Assembly: GCF_038096175.1 (NCBI RefSeq)
Contig: NZ_CP151099.1
Location: forward strand, 3,598,501 to 3,662,500
Direction: 5' to 3'
Length of the DNA: 64,000 bases
DNA from: Nostoc sp. UHCC 0302
GTDB taxonomy: Bacteria; Cyanobacteriota; Cyanobacteriia; Cyanobacteriales; Nostocaceae
Shown here: in pieces, positions 54,944 through 64,000 of the stretch
Layout: each line of letters begins with the position of its first letter
How positions within the stretch are numbered: position 1 is the first letter of the stretch
The notes under the pieces: model-generated
Told to the model about the DNA's origin: nothing
Databases searched by the model: none
The model's input: the letters and a program-made list of their open reading frames with translations, nothing else
Translations under genes and position numbers: made by a program

Positions 54944-55246
54944 ATGGACTGGCATCTTTTAGGACTGAGCTTTATTACAGTTTTTCTATCCGAATTGGGC
55001 GACAAAAGTCAGCTAGCGGCGATCGCACTTTCAGGGCGTTCTCTGTCTCCTCGTGCTGTATTCTTTGGTGCAGCAGGCGCACTATTGTTGACAAGTTTTT
55101 TGGGAGCATTAGCAGGAGGTGCAGTAGCAGAATTATTACCTACACGCTTATTGAAAGCGATCGCTGCTGTAGGATTTGCCATTCTCGCTGCACGCCTGTT
55201 GTTATTTAATAATGAAACCTCGCCAGATTCTGAAGAAACACTATAA
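54944..55246 (+). CDS. GDT1/UPF0016 family cation exporter, half-size subunit B
   Basis: The 100-residue protein has three helices and the second repeat motif, FLSELGDKSQLAAIALSGR, with Ser in place of Thr. It matches the C-terminal half of one-chain exporters. With the preceding gene it would form a Mn2+/Ca2+ exporter in the thylakoid or plasma membrane. It lacks the long soluble N-terminus of its partner. Confidence 0.88.
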   Translation: MDWHLLGLSFITVFLSELGDKSQLAAIALSGRSLSPRAVFFGAAGALLLTSFLGALAGGAVAELLPTRLLKAIAAVGFAILAARLLLFNNETSPDSEETL

Positions 55247-56210
55247 ACTACAAATAATTGGACGTTAACCTAATCTAGAACTGGAATCCAACAGCTAAAT
55301 CAGCGCGTTAATATCAATTCTCTATAAGCTTGCACTTAAATAATTACTCCTTCTTCCTTTGTGTCCTTCTCTGCGTTCGCGCAGCGTGTCGCAGACAGAC
55401 CAAGGCGTAGCTTGCTTCTCCGTAGGAGTATGCGCCCTTCTCCCTACAGCCCTTCTCCTAAAGGAGACCAAGGCGAACGGGCATCCTACGGCAGGCGCTA
55501 GCCTCTCCCTTTGGGAGAAGGGGAGACGCTAACGCGAATGCGGTAGCCTGTGGCAAGCCCTCCGGGTGACGCTTTCTGCGAAAGCTCCGCTAACAACAGT
55601 TCCCTACGGCGGGAAACCCGCCTACAGGACTGTTTCACCGCTGCGCGTCTACGTTTAAAAATATTAAGTGCTTCATCATAGCAAATTGGTATAAGTACGA
55701 TTCTTACCGTTGATTATTATAATTTCCGCCTCCGTCTATCCTTGATATCATCCTTAAAAATAATAGGTCAGCTAGCACAAACGAATCACCGATTAAATCC
55801 ATAAATATCTACAACTAAACCTTATACTTCACCTCTACCGTTCTCCGGCTGCTGTTCTAGCAAGTACTCCCAAACACGTCGGGATTGAATTTGCAATAGC
55901 TTTTCCATCAATTTGAGAGAAGTGATTGCGCGAACGCGAGTGCGTATCCGAAGAACTTAGCTTACTGCTTAGGGACTTCCTGTTTAGAAAACATCCCATC
56001 CCTGCGGGACGCTCCGCGAACGTAGGGGCGCAAGGCCTTGCGTCCCTACAAATGTACAAATAATTTTGGATAATTTATTTTTTGTAAGTCCCTTATGTGT
56101 TAGATGGTTGCATAGCATCTTGTAACTTTACTCTGCTTTGCAGACTATGATAAATTTGCTGAAACTGTTACTATCAATGTACAAAACTGATATGTAGGTT
56201 TGTAAATGTT
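55247..56210. repeat. Repeat-dense spacer
   Basis: From about 55365 to 55650, and again at 55925-56050, the DNA is packed with short palindromic units such as GCGTTCGCGCAGCG, CTTGCTTCTCCGTAGGAG and GCCTACGGC, the interspersed elements found inside several genes of this window. No protein frame is convincing; a minus-strand frame at 55835-56059 is made of repeat text. The promoter of the response regulator gene lies near the right end. Confidence 0.75.
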
Positions 56211-58106
56211 GTGAAAATTCTGCTGATAGAGGACGATACTCCAACGGCAGCAATGCTTTATGAAGTTCTCACGGCTCAGTATTACACGGTTGAGCTAGCA
56301 GCAGATGGTCAAAATGGATTGGCATTAGCAACATCATGCAACTTTGACTTAATCTTGTTGGATTTGCTGATTCCCAAGCTTGACGGGATTAACCTTTGCC
56401 GTCAACTTCGCGCTCAGGGAGTCCAAAAACCGATTCTTTTACTCACTGCCAAAGATCAGAGTGCTGATGTAGTCAAGGGATTAGATGCCGGTGCAGACGA
56501 CTATGTTACCAAACCCTACGATATATCTGAGTTGCTAGCACGGATTCGAGCATTACTGCGTCGAGGACAGACTGAGTTAGCACCTGCTGTATTGATGTGG
56601 GAGAATCTTTGCGTCAATCCTGTATCGGCTCAAGTAACTTACGAAGGAAAACTTATATCTTTAACGCCCAAGGAATATGGACTATTGGGACTGTTCCTAC
56701 GTCATCCGCGGCGTGTCTTTAGCCGCAGTGAAATCATTGATCGCCTTTGGTCAATTGATACTACACCTAGCGAAGGAACTGTCACCAATTTAATTAAAGA
56801 CCTGCGGCAAAAATTAAAGGCGGCGGGAATGTCCGCTGATCTACTGGAGACAGTCTATGGCTTAGGCTATCGACTTAAGACTCCACCTAAAACTACCGAA
56901 ACAAAAACTGTGTTGTCTGGTGAACAGCGCGGGGAGAGACACAAACTTGCAGAAGTGGAGAAAGAAAAACGTCAAACAGCTCTTGCTTCAGTCAACAAAG
57001 TAATAGAACGCTACAAAGATACCTTTGCCCAGCGGGTGATTTTATTTGAGCAAGTAGAACAAGCTTTGCAGTTAGGGGAATTGCAGCCCGAACTCCGGCA
57101 ACGTGCTAACGATGAAGCACACAAGCTAGCAGGGACGTTAGGATCTTTTGGCTACGAAACAGGATCGCAGTTAGCACAAGCGATTGAACATCTCTTAATG
57201 GGCGACAAGCCTTTAGGGTCAAAGGAAGGCTCCCAACTCTCAAAACTCGTCACCCAACTCAAAGAGACACTCAGCAAACCTACTACGCCAGTAACTACTG
57301 GACAACTGGAGAAGCTCAATCATATTCCTCTCGTGCTGGTGATCAATGATGAATCTTTTAGCAATCAACTGAAAGCGGAAGCAGCGAGTTGGGGAGTACA
57401 AATTGAAGTAGCTGCCAATTGGGCGATCGCTCAACAAAAAATTTCTCAATCTCCTCAAGCTGTTTTGCTCAATTTCAATGGGCAAGAACCGATTGAAAAC
57501 GGCTTAACCTTGGTGCAAAAACTCAAGGAGCAGCTTCCCAACGCTCCCATTTTAGTGATAGCTGAGCAAGACAATCTTAGAGAGCGGGTTGCTGCTGCTC
57601 GTTTGGGAGTGCAGCGATATCTGCATAAGCCAGTCGCTATTACTGAAGTATTTGAGGCTCTAACTCAAGTCCTGCCTCAATCTCAAGTCCCCCAAGCCAA
57701 AGTAATGGTATTAGACGATGATCCGGTAGCACTGGAGCTATTGAGCAATCTGCTGCGTCCTTGGGGACTGAGGGTAAAAACCTTGCAAGATTCTCAAAAA
57801 TTTTGGGAAATGCTAGTTGTTACAAAGCCTGACCTACTGGTAATAGATTTGGAAATGCCAACATACAGTGGTATCGATTTGTGCCACGTGGTACGTCAAG
57901 ATCCCAAATGGGGAAATTTGCCAATTCTGGTAGTGACTGCTCATACAGATTTAGAATCGATTCAGCAGGTATTTGCGGCAGGAGCTGATGATTTTATCGG
58001 CAAGCCCGTAGTGGGGCCAGAGTTAGTAACCCGTGTGATCAGCCGCATAGATCGCTCCCGCTTACAGCAGGAACTAAAAACTCTGGGGCGGAGGATTGGC
58101 AGCTGA
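56211..58106 (+). CDS. Multi-module response regulator (REC-wHTH-HPt-pseudoREC-REC)
   Basis: GTG 56211 starts a 631-residue protein. REC1 (1-120) has Asp51 (LLDLLIPKLDG). An OmpR-type winged helix (about 125-225; SLTPKEYGLLGLFLRHPRRV) follows, then an HPt module with His304 (AHKLAGTLGSFGY). The second receiver-like domain (about 375-490) has LNFNG where the Asp should be, so it cannot take phosphate that way. REC3 (about 500-620) has Asp546 (VIDLEMPTYSG). It can therefore bind DNA, relay phosphate and receive signals in one chain. The giant kinase starts 80 bases downstream and is the likely partner. Confidence 0.9.
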   Translation: MKILLIEDDTPTAAMLYEVLTAQYYTVELAADGQNGLALATSCNFDLILLDLLIPKLDGINLCRQLRAQGVQKPILLLTAKDQSADVVKGLDAGADDYVTKPYDISELLARIRALLRRGQTELAPAVLMWENLCVNPVSAQVTYEGKLISLTPKEYGLLGLFLRHPRRVFSRSEIIDRLWSIDTTPSEGTVTNLIKDLRQKLKAAGMSADLLETVYGLGYRLKTPPKTTETKTVLSGEQRGERHKLAEVEKEKRQTALASVNKVIERYKDTFAQRVILFEQVEQALQLGELQPELRQRANDEAHKLAGTLGSFGYETGSQLAQAIEHLLMGDKPLGSKEGSQLSKLVTQLKETLSKPTTPVTTGQLEKLNHIPLVLVINDESFSNQLKAEAASWGVQIEVAANWAIAQQKISQSPQAVLLNFNGQEPIENGLTLVQKLKEQLPNAPILVIAEQDNLRERVAAARLGVQRYLHKPVAITEVFEALTQVLPQSQVPQAKVMVLDDDPVALELLSNLLRPWGLRVKTLQDSQKFWEMLVVTKPDLLVIDLEMPTYSGIDLCHVVRQDPKWGNLPILVVTAHTDLESIQQVFAAGADDFIGKPVVGPELVTRVISRIDRSRLQQELKTLGRRIGS

Positions 58107-58186
58107 TTTCCTATATTTATTCAGCTGATGGATGAAGCGATCGCCTTCCTCTTAGCACAACACCTTCATCTCCACGCTACTTGATT

Positions 58187-61100
58187 ATGATTACCATCCC
58201 AGGCTACCAATTTCTTACCCCAATCTACGAAAGTGCTAATTCTTTAGTGTATCGAGGTATCCGAGAGTCAGGTAATCAACCCGTTATTCTCAAAGTTCTC
58301 AAAGAGGACTATCCTACACCTTCTGAATTGACTCGATATAAGCAAGAATATGAAATCACTCGCAATCTAAATATAGATGGAGTGGTTAAAGCTTATGGGT
58401 TAGAACCTATAGAGAGAACTCTAGCAATCATCCTTGAGGATTTTGGTGCAACATCGTTAAATCTATTGAAGAAGACAGGAGGAGGCAGGTGGTCGCACCT
58501 CGACTGCGCTCGGCGGTCGCCGAGCGTAGCCGAGCGTAGTCGAGGTGAAGCAGGAGGTAGTTTTGGCATCTACCCAATTTTTTCATTACCAGAATTTCTC
58601 CAGCTAGCCATCAAGATAGCTGAGATTTTGGCTGCGATTCACACTGCAAATGTCATCCATAAAGATATTAATCCCTCCAATATCGTCCTGAACCCAGTAA
58701 CAGGACAACTAAAAATCATTGACTTTGGCATTTCCACTCTCATTACCCGCTCTAATCCAACTCTGAAAAATCCTAATGTTTTAGAAGGCACTTTAGCCTA
58801 TATATCACCGGAGCAGACGGGACGAATGAACCGAAGTCTTGATTACCGCACGGACTTTTACTCTCTCGGTGTTACCTTCTATGAACTGCTAACGGGAAAA
58901 CTACCCTTTGAAACGAACGATGCCCTAGAGTTAGTGCATTGTCATATCGCCCAACGCCCTATTTCACCCCATCAACTTGTAGAGGCGGAAGACGTTACAA
59001 GCATTCCCAAGGCAATTTCAGATATTGTGATGAAATTGATGGAGAAAACAGCAGAAGAACGATACCAAAGCGCTTGGGGATTAAAAGCTGATTTAGAAGA
59101 GTGCCTTTACCAATTACAGACAACTGGGAACATTGAACCGTTTCCCCTCGGTTCTACTGATATTTCCGACAAGTTTCAAATTCCTCAAAAACTCTATGGA
59201 CGTGAAGCAGAAGTTAAAACTTTACTGGCAGCCTTTGAGCGAGTAGCAGGGGGAAAAGGAGAGGAAAACCTGCAATTATCAGTCCCCAAATCTCAAATCG
59301 AGATGATGTTGGTGAGGGGTTATTCTGGCGTCGGAAAATCAGCCCTAGTACAAGAGATTTATAAGCCCCTGACTGAAAAACGCGGTTATTTCCTAACTGG
59401 TAAATTTGACCAGTTTAAGCGCAATATTCCTTATTCTGCCATTGTGAGCGCCTTCGGCGGATTGGTACAGCAATTATTGACTGAAACTGAAGCGCAACTT
59501 GAGCAATGGCGAGAAAAACTTCGATGTGCTTTGGGTTCTAATGCTCAACTAATTATTGATGTGATTCCGGAAGTAGAACTGATTGTTGGCAAACAGCCAC
59601 CTATACCTGAGTTAGGCGCTGCTGAGTCGCAAAATCGCTTTCATCTCGTTTTCCAAAACTTTATCCGGACATTTTGTCTAAAAGAGCATCCTTTAGTCAT
59701 CTTTTTGGATGATTTGCAGTGGGCAGACTCCGCCAGCCTCAAGTTGATAGAGCTAATGATGACAGATGCAGAAACACAATATCTGTTTCTAATTGGAGCC
59801 TATCGAGATAATGAAGTCAGCTCCACTCATCCATTAATGATGACTCTTGATAGATTGCTTAATTTTAAAGTAACTGTCAATTTTATTACCTTAGCTCCTT
59901 TACAAGGTGAGTCTATCAATCAGTTAATTGCTGCTACATTACACGCAGACATGGCCTCAGTTAGCCACTTGGCAGAGCTTGTGGTGCGTAAAACTGAGGG
60001 CAATCCTTTCTTTGTTAATCAATTTTTGAGAACACTGCATACCGACAATCTCCTTACCTTTAATTTTGAATTCAATGCTTGGCAATGGAACTTAGCTCAG
60101 ATTCAGGCAATGAATATCACTGATAATGTGGTGGAGTTGATGATTCATCAACTAAAAAAATTGCCAGAATCTACACAATATATTTTACGTTTAGCAGCTT
60201 GTGTTGGTGCAGAGTTTGACTTAAAAACTGTCTCTATCATTTGTAAAAAATCTCCTAATGAAGTTTTTTCTTCTCTAGTGATGGCAGTTCAGCCTGGGTT
60301 AATTTTATCTATATCTGAATTAGATGAAAATCTATTAGTTCAAAATTATAAATTTCTGCATGACCGAGTACAACAAGCAGCTTATGCTTTAATAGATGAT
60401 GAGCAAAAACCAATCATACATCTAGAAATCGGTCGTCTACTATTACAAAACATCTCATTTGATGTCTTGTCCAATGAAGTATTTGAAATTGTTGATCATC
60501 TCAATCTTGGGGTTGAATTAGTAACTCATCAACAAGAACAAAATGAAATAGCCAAACTCAATCTAATAGCGGGTAAGAAAGCCAAAGCAGCAACGGCTTA
60601 TAGCGCAGCAGTTGAGTATTTGAATATAGGGCTAAAACTCTTAAGTGCAGATAGTTGGCAGAGTGAGTATGACCTTACCTTAGCTTTGTACGAAGAAGCA
60701 GCAGAAGCGACATACCTCAATGGGGATTTTATCACGATGGAGCAATTGGCTCTAGTCGTGTTAAACAATGCCAAAACAGTACTACACAAAGTCAAAGTTT
60801 ATGATGTTAAAATTCAAGCCTCTGTGTCACAGAGCAACTTGAAAGAAGCAGTTAAGATTGGGCTGCAAGTGTTGAATCTGTTAGGGGTGATATTACCAGA
60901 AGAACCCAGCCAGTTAGATGTTAAAAAAGGGCTGGAGGAAACGGCTTCGCTTTTAGCTGAGCAAGAAATCGAGGGTTTAATTGACCTGCCAAAGATGTCT
61001 GAACCGGAAAAGCTAGCAGCAATGCTTGTTCTATCGAGTATAGCATCGGCTTCGTTTATAACTACTCCTAATCTTTTCTTGCTAATTGCATTATCAAAAA

Positions 61101-64000
61101 TTAATTTATCTATCAAATATGGTAATACAGAATTATCTGCATTTGCTTATAGTCAATACACAGTAGTTCTGTGTGGAATACTCCAAGACATTGAGTCAGC
61201 TTATAAGTTTGGCAAACTATCTTTAAGTTTGGGAGAACGATTAAATGCTCAGAAAGTCAAAGCTAAAATAGGCTTGGGTTTTGGCGCTCACACAATGCAC
61301 TGGAAAGAGCATTTCAAGGAAACAATATCAGTTTTGATTGAGGGCTATCAAAGCGGAGTTGAAATCGGCGATTTTGAATATGCTGGCTATTGCGCTTGTT
61401 ATGTATGTGAACATTTGTATTTTATCGGTCAGGAACTTACGCAGCTAGAACAACAGATAGCATCTTATAGTAAAGCGATCGCTCGCATTAAACAAGAAGC
61501 ATCTTTTAATTGGACGGCAATCTTTCAACAGGCAGTTCTCAATTTATTGGGTAAAGCTGAAAATCCTATCCGTTTATTTGGTGATGCTTACAACGAAGAG
61601 CAAAACCTGTCATTTGCTATTAAAACCAATAACAGAATAGAACTATTATTTTTTTACTTAAATAAACTAATATTATGCTATTTATTTGGTGATACTCAGC
61701 AAGCAGTTCAAAATGCAGTACTCGCTAAACCCTATCTAGAAGGATTAGCGACAATGCTAGTTAATGGCTTACTGCATTTCTATGATTCTTTGGCACATTT
61801 GAGCGCGTTTTTTGAGGCTTCAGACTCAGAAAAAGAAACTTGGCTCAATTGGGTGAATGCAAATCAAGAAAAAATGCAAAAATGGGCGTATCATGCCCCA
61901 ATGAATTATCTGCATAAGTTTTATTTAGTCGAGGCAGAAAAAGCACGAGTTTTAGGTAAATTTTTTGAAGCCGAGGAGTTTTACGAACAAGCAATACAAG
62001 GAGCCAGAGAAAACGAATATATTCAGGAAGAAGCTTTAGCTTATGAGTTGGCTGCCAAGTTTTATTTAGCGCGTGGCAGGTTAAAGTTTGCCCAAACTTA
62101 TATGCAAGAAGCTCATTACACTTACATACGCTGGGGAGCAATAGCAAAGGTCAAGAATTTAGAACAATGCTATCCCCAATTTTTTACCAAAACGGCTTTA
62201 AGCCAAGGCATTAAACCTTACACCTCCAATGCAATTTTCATCACCGACTCAAAAACATCTAATGAACTCGATTTGAGTAGTGTTCTCAAAGCCTCACAAA
62301 TCCTGTCGGGTGAAATTGTGCTAACTACCTTGTTAGAAAAGATGATGAAAATTGTCTTAGAGAATGCAGGCGCACAGAAAGGTTATCTCATTTTGAAATC
62401 ACAGCTTGAGCCAGAAAATCAAAATGGGCAATGGGTAATTGAGGCATCAGGAACAGTTGATAATAATGAGTTTAAAATTTTACCATCAATTCCAATTGAA
62501 ACAGTTGGTGGTAGCAGTGATAGTCCTATTCTGTGCGATGCGATCGCTAATTACGTTATCCGTACTCAAGAAAGAGTTGTATTGAATGATGCTTATGGTG
62601 AAGGCACTTTCACTCGTACTCCTTACATTGTTAAACAGCAACCCAAATCAATTTTGTGTACGCCTCTGCTCAATCAAGGCAAACTGGTAGGTATTTTGTA
62701 CCTGGAAAATAATCTTACAACTGGGGCTTTTACCCCAGATAGATTAGAAGTTTTGGAACTGTTATCGTCACAAGCCGCAATTTCGATTGAAAATGCCAAG
62801 CTTTATACCGAAGTGCGTGAAAGTGAGAGGAGATTGGCTCAATTTCTGGAGGCGATACCCATAGGCATCGGAGTGCTGGATGCTCAAGGTAGACCATACT
62901 ATGCCAACAGAACAGCTGTGGAGTTGTTGGGTAAAGAAGTCGAGCCGTCAGCTACAGCCGAACAATTAGGAGAAGTATATCAAGTTTACGTCGCGGGAAC
63001 ATCTCAAAAATACCCCAGCGAACAACTACCAATCGTGCGAGCGTTGCGGGGTGAGCAGGCGATCGCAGATGATATAGAAATCCACCAAGGAGATAGGATT
63101 ATTCCCGTCGAAGGTCGAGGAACACCCGTCTTTGACGAAAAGGGTAATGTTGCTTATGCGATTACGACAATTCAAGACATCACAGAACGCAAACAAGCCC
63201 AGCAGATTTTAACTAACTACAATCGTACTTTAGAAAAGCAAGTTGCCGAAAGGACAGCTGCTTTACAAGAGAGTGAAGCTAGTTTAAAAGCAGCTCAACG
63301 AGTTGCCCATGTTGGCAGTTGGGAATTTGATGTCATTACACAGAAAATTACTTGGTCGGAAGAACAATTTCGCATTTTTGGTCTTGACTCAACTCAAAGC
63401 GAACCAACTTATGAACAACACATCCAACAGATTCATCCAGATGACCGAGCATCAGTGCAAGAGAGCTACGCGCAAACAATCAAGACTGGCAGAAGCGAGG
63501 AATTAGATTTTCGGATTATACGCCCGAATGGGGAAGTTCGATATGTTTCTCGAAGATGCGAGGCTGTCGTCAACGAGCAAGGGCAGATAATTAAATTCTT
63601 CGGAACAATACTTGATATTACGGAGCGCAAACTTGCAGAATTAGAACTGCAAGAGCAAAAAGACTTGCGCGAGACTATTTACAACGAATCTGCTGATGCC
63701 CTGTTTTTAGTCGATCCTGAAACATTGCTGATCTCTGACTGCAACCATCGAGCAGTAGAACTATTTGAAGCGAACAGTAAAGCCGAACTGCTTGGTATCC
63801 AGGGTCAGAGGCTTCAAGTTCGGTCGTTTAGCTTGGAGGAACTAAGCGAAATCACTGCTCAAATACAGCAAAAAGGCTTCTGGAGTCAGGAAATTGAATA
63901 TGTTACCCGAAAAGGAAATCTTTTCTGGGGCAACTTAGCTGCTAAACGCGTTGCGATCGCGAATCAACCCTTCGACCTAGTGCGGATAACAGATATTACT
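58187..64000 (+). CDS. Ser/Thr kinase-ATPase-GAF-PAS sensor protein (runs off window)
   Basis: ATG 58187 opens a frame of 1938 codons without a stop to the window end. Residues 1-300 are a Ser/Thr kinase with the Lys in VILKVLKEDYP, HKDINPSNIV and IDFGIST. Residues about 350-700 are an AAA-type ATPase (P-loop GYSGVGKSAL at about 378). A long helical repeat region follows, then GAF (about 1360-1540) and three PAS domains (about 1545-1938, each ending ITERK-like). Relatives end in HisKA and HATPase_c, expected beyond the window. A 52-bp palindrome at 58496-58547 adds about 17 residues to the kinase linker without breaking the frame. It is the intact counterpart of the deleted gene at 36582-39729. 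Confidence 0.9.
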   Translation, partial: MITIPGYQFLTPIYESANSLVYRGIRESGNQPVILKVLKEDYPTPSELTRYKQEYEITRNLNIDGVVKAYGLEPIERTLAIILEDFGATSLNLLKKTGGGRWSHLDCARRSPSVAERSRGEAGGSFGIYPIFSLPEFLQLAIKIAEILAAIHTANVIHKDINPSNIVLNPVTGQLKIIDFGISTLITRSNPTLKNPNVLEGTLAYISPEQTGRMNRSLDYRTDFYSLGVTFYELLTGKLPFETNDALELVHCHIAQRPISPHQLVEAEDVTSIPKAISDIVMKLMEKTAEERYQSAWGLKADLEECLYQLQTTGNIEPFPLGSTDISDKFQIPQKLYGREAEVKTLLAAFERVAGGKGEENLQLSVPKSQIEMMLVRGYSGVGKSALVQEIYKPLTEKRGYFLTGKFDQFKRNIPYSAIVSAFGGLVQQLLTETEAQLEQWREKLRCALGSNAQLIIDVIPEVELIVGKQPPIPELGAAESQNRFHLVFQNFIRTFCLKEHPLVIFLDDLQWADSASLKLIELMMTDAETQYLFLIGAYRDNEVSSTHPLMMTLDRLLNFKVTVNFITLAPLQGESINQLIAATLHADMASVSHLAELVVRKTEGNPFFVNQFLRTLHTDNLLTFNFEFNAWQWNLAQIQAMNITDNVVELMIHQLKKLPESTQYILRLAACVGAEFDLKTVSIICKKSPNEVFSSLVMAVQPGLILSISELDENLLVQNYKFLHDRVQQAAYALIDDEQKPIIHLEIGRLLLQNISFDVLSNEVFEIVDHLNLGVELVTHQQEQNEIAKLNLIAGKKAKAATAYSAAVEYLNIGLKLLSADSWQSEYDLTLALYEEAAEATYLNGDFITMEQLALVVLNNAKTVLHKVKVYDVKIQASVSQSNLKEAVKIGLQVLNLLGVILPEEPSQLDVKKGLEETASLLAEQEIEGLIDLPKMSEPEKLAAMLVLSSIASASFITTPNLFLLIALSKINLSIKYGNTELSAFAYSQYTVVLCGILQDIESAYKFGKLSLSLGERLNAQKVKAKIGLGFGAHTMHWKEHFKETISVLIEGYQSGVEIGDFEYAGYCACYVCEHLYFIGQELTQLEQQIASYSKAIARIKQEASFNWTAIFQQAVLNLLGKAENPIRLFGDAYNEEQNLSFAIKTNNRIELLFFYLNKLILCYLFGDTQQAVQNAVLAKPYLEGLATMLVNGLLHFYDSLAHLSAFFEASDSEKETWLNWVNANQEKMQKWAYHAPMNYLHKFYLVEAEKARVLGKFFEAEEFYEQAIQGARENEYIQEEALAYELAAKFYLARGRLKFAQTYMQEAHYTYIRWGAIAKVKNLEQCYPQFFTKTALSQGIKPYTSNAIFITDSKTSNELDLSSVLKASQILSGEIVLTTLLEKMMKIVLENAGAQKGYLILKSQLEPENQNGQWVIEASGTVDNNEFKILPSIPIETVGGSSDSPILCDAIANYVIRTQERVVLNDAYGEGTFTRTPYIVKQQPKSILCTPLLNQGKLVGILYLENNLTTGAFTPDRLEVLELLSSQAAISIENAKLYTEVRESERRLAQFLEAIPIGIGVLDAQGRPYYANRTAVELLGKEVEPSATAEQLGEVYQVYVAGTSQKYPSEQLPIVRALRGEQAIADDIEIHQGDRIIPVEGRGTPVFDEKGNVAYAITTIQDITERKQAQQILTNYNRTLEKQVAERTAALQESEASLKAAQRVAHVGSWEFDVITQKITWSEEQFRIFGLDSTQSEPTYEQHIQQIHPDDRASVQESYAQTIKTGRSEELDFRIIRPNGEVRYVSRRCEAVVNEQGQIIKFFGTILDITERKLAELELQEQKDLRETIYNESADALFLVDPETLLISDCNHRAVELFEANSKAELLGIQGQRLQVRSFSLEELSEITAQIQQKGFWSQEIEYVTRKGNLFWGNLAAKRVAIANQPFDLVRITDIT
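58496..58547 (+). repeat. Palindromic element in frame inside the kinase domain
   Basis: CACCTCGACTGCGCTCGG (58496-58513) pairs with CCGAGCGTAGTCGAGGTG (58530-58547), 17 of 18 positions. It encodes HLDCARRSPSVAERSRGE within the loop after the gatekeeper region, at residues about 104-121. Confidence 0.88.

Noticed and set aside
55835-56059. 74-residue minus-strand frame
   Set aside because: It is built from interspersed repeat units in a non-coding spacer.

Overview
The window looks like chromosome from a filamentous, probably Nostocales-type cyanobacterium. The evidence is abundant GCGATCGC (HIP1) octamers, a psb30/ycf12 photosystem II gene, cyanobacteriochrome-type GAF domains, a giant Ser/Thr kinase-ATPase-GAF-histidine kinase, paired half-size GDT1 genes, many interspersed palindromes and minisatellites, and a type V-K CRISPR-transposon remnant of a kind known from cyanobacteria. 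Everything here was read by eye; no search was run.

Layout. 0-4 kb is a graveyard of broken mobile and host genes (IS5-type and IS1 transposases, a tyrosine recombinase tail, a dinB fragment). 4-10 kb carries signalling genes: an XRE repressor, a receiver-GGDEF protein, a decayed kinase tail, and a multi-GAF histidine kinase with several candidate bilin-binding domains. 10.9-12 kb holds a secreted alpha/beta hydrolase. 13.1-20.1 kb is a thiazole/oxazole-modified peptide (TOMM) cluster: a Cys/Gly-repeat precursor, a terminator, an E1-like leader-binding protein, a YcaO cyclodehydratase with a PxPxP end, a SagB-type dehydrogenase and a secreted Pro/Tyr-repeat protein on the minus strand, with a divergent ABC exporter. 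20.1-23.1 kb is a nest of IS4 and IS630 elements lying between probable group II intron ends. 23.5-25.1 kb encodes a bacterial cyclooxygenase homologue. 25.2-28.5 kb is a sorbosone-dehydrogenase/beta-gamma-crystallin gene split by an IS4-family element with a 10-bp target duplication.

29.5-32.5 kb has a TauD-type dioxygenase and two deleted pseudogenes. 34.2-39.7 kb has an EAL-cyanobacteriochrome-GGDEF protein and a kinase gene whose kinase and ATPase core was deleted. 40-43.5 kb has a macro-domain fragment, a TMEM175-like channel, a complete IS630 element and a small exported protein. 43.7-45.5 kb has an archaeal-type isopentenyl phosphate kinase and then the CAST remnant: the C-terminus of Cas12k, a tracrRNA, the 3' end of a CRISPR repeat, a 17-nt homing spacer identical to the adjacent tRNA-Val, and a transposon right end ending TGTACA just before that tRNA. 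45.8-55.2 kb is ordinary housekeeping (SDR, S4-domain protein, recJ, psb30, GDT1 pair, small conserved proteins). 55.2-64 kb has a repeat-rich spacer, a five-module response regulator and the multi-domain kinase, which runs off the window end.

The two systems most worth following are the TOMM cluster, which looks complete for precursor, three modification enzymes and an exporter, and the tRNA-Val CAST scar, where a deletion has brought the tracrRNA directly against the homing crRNA.
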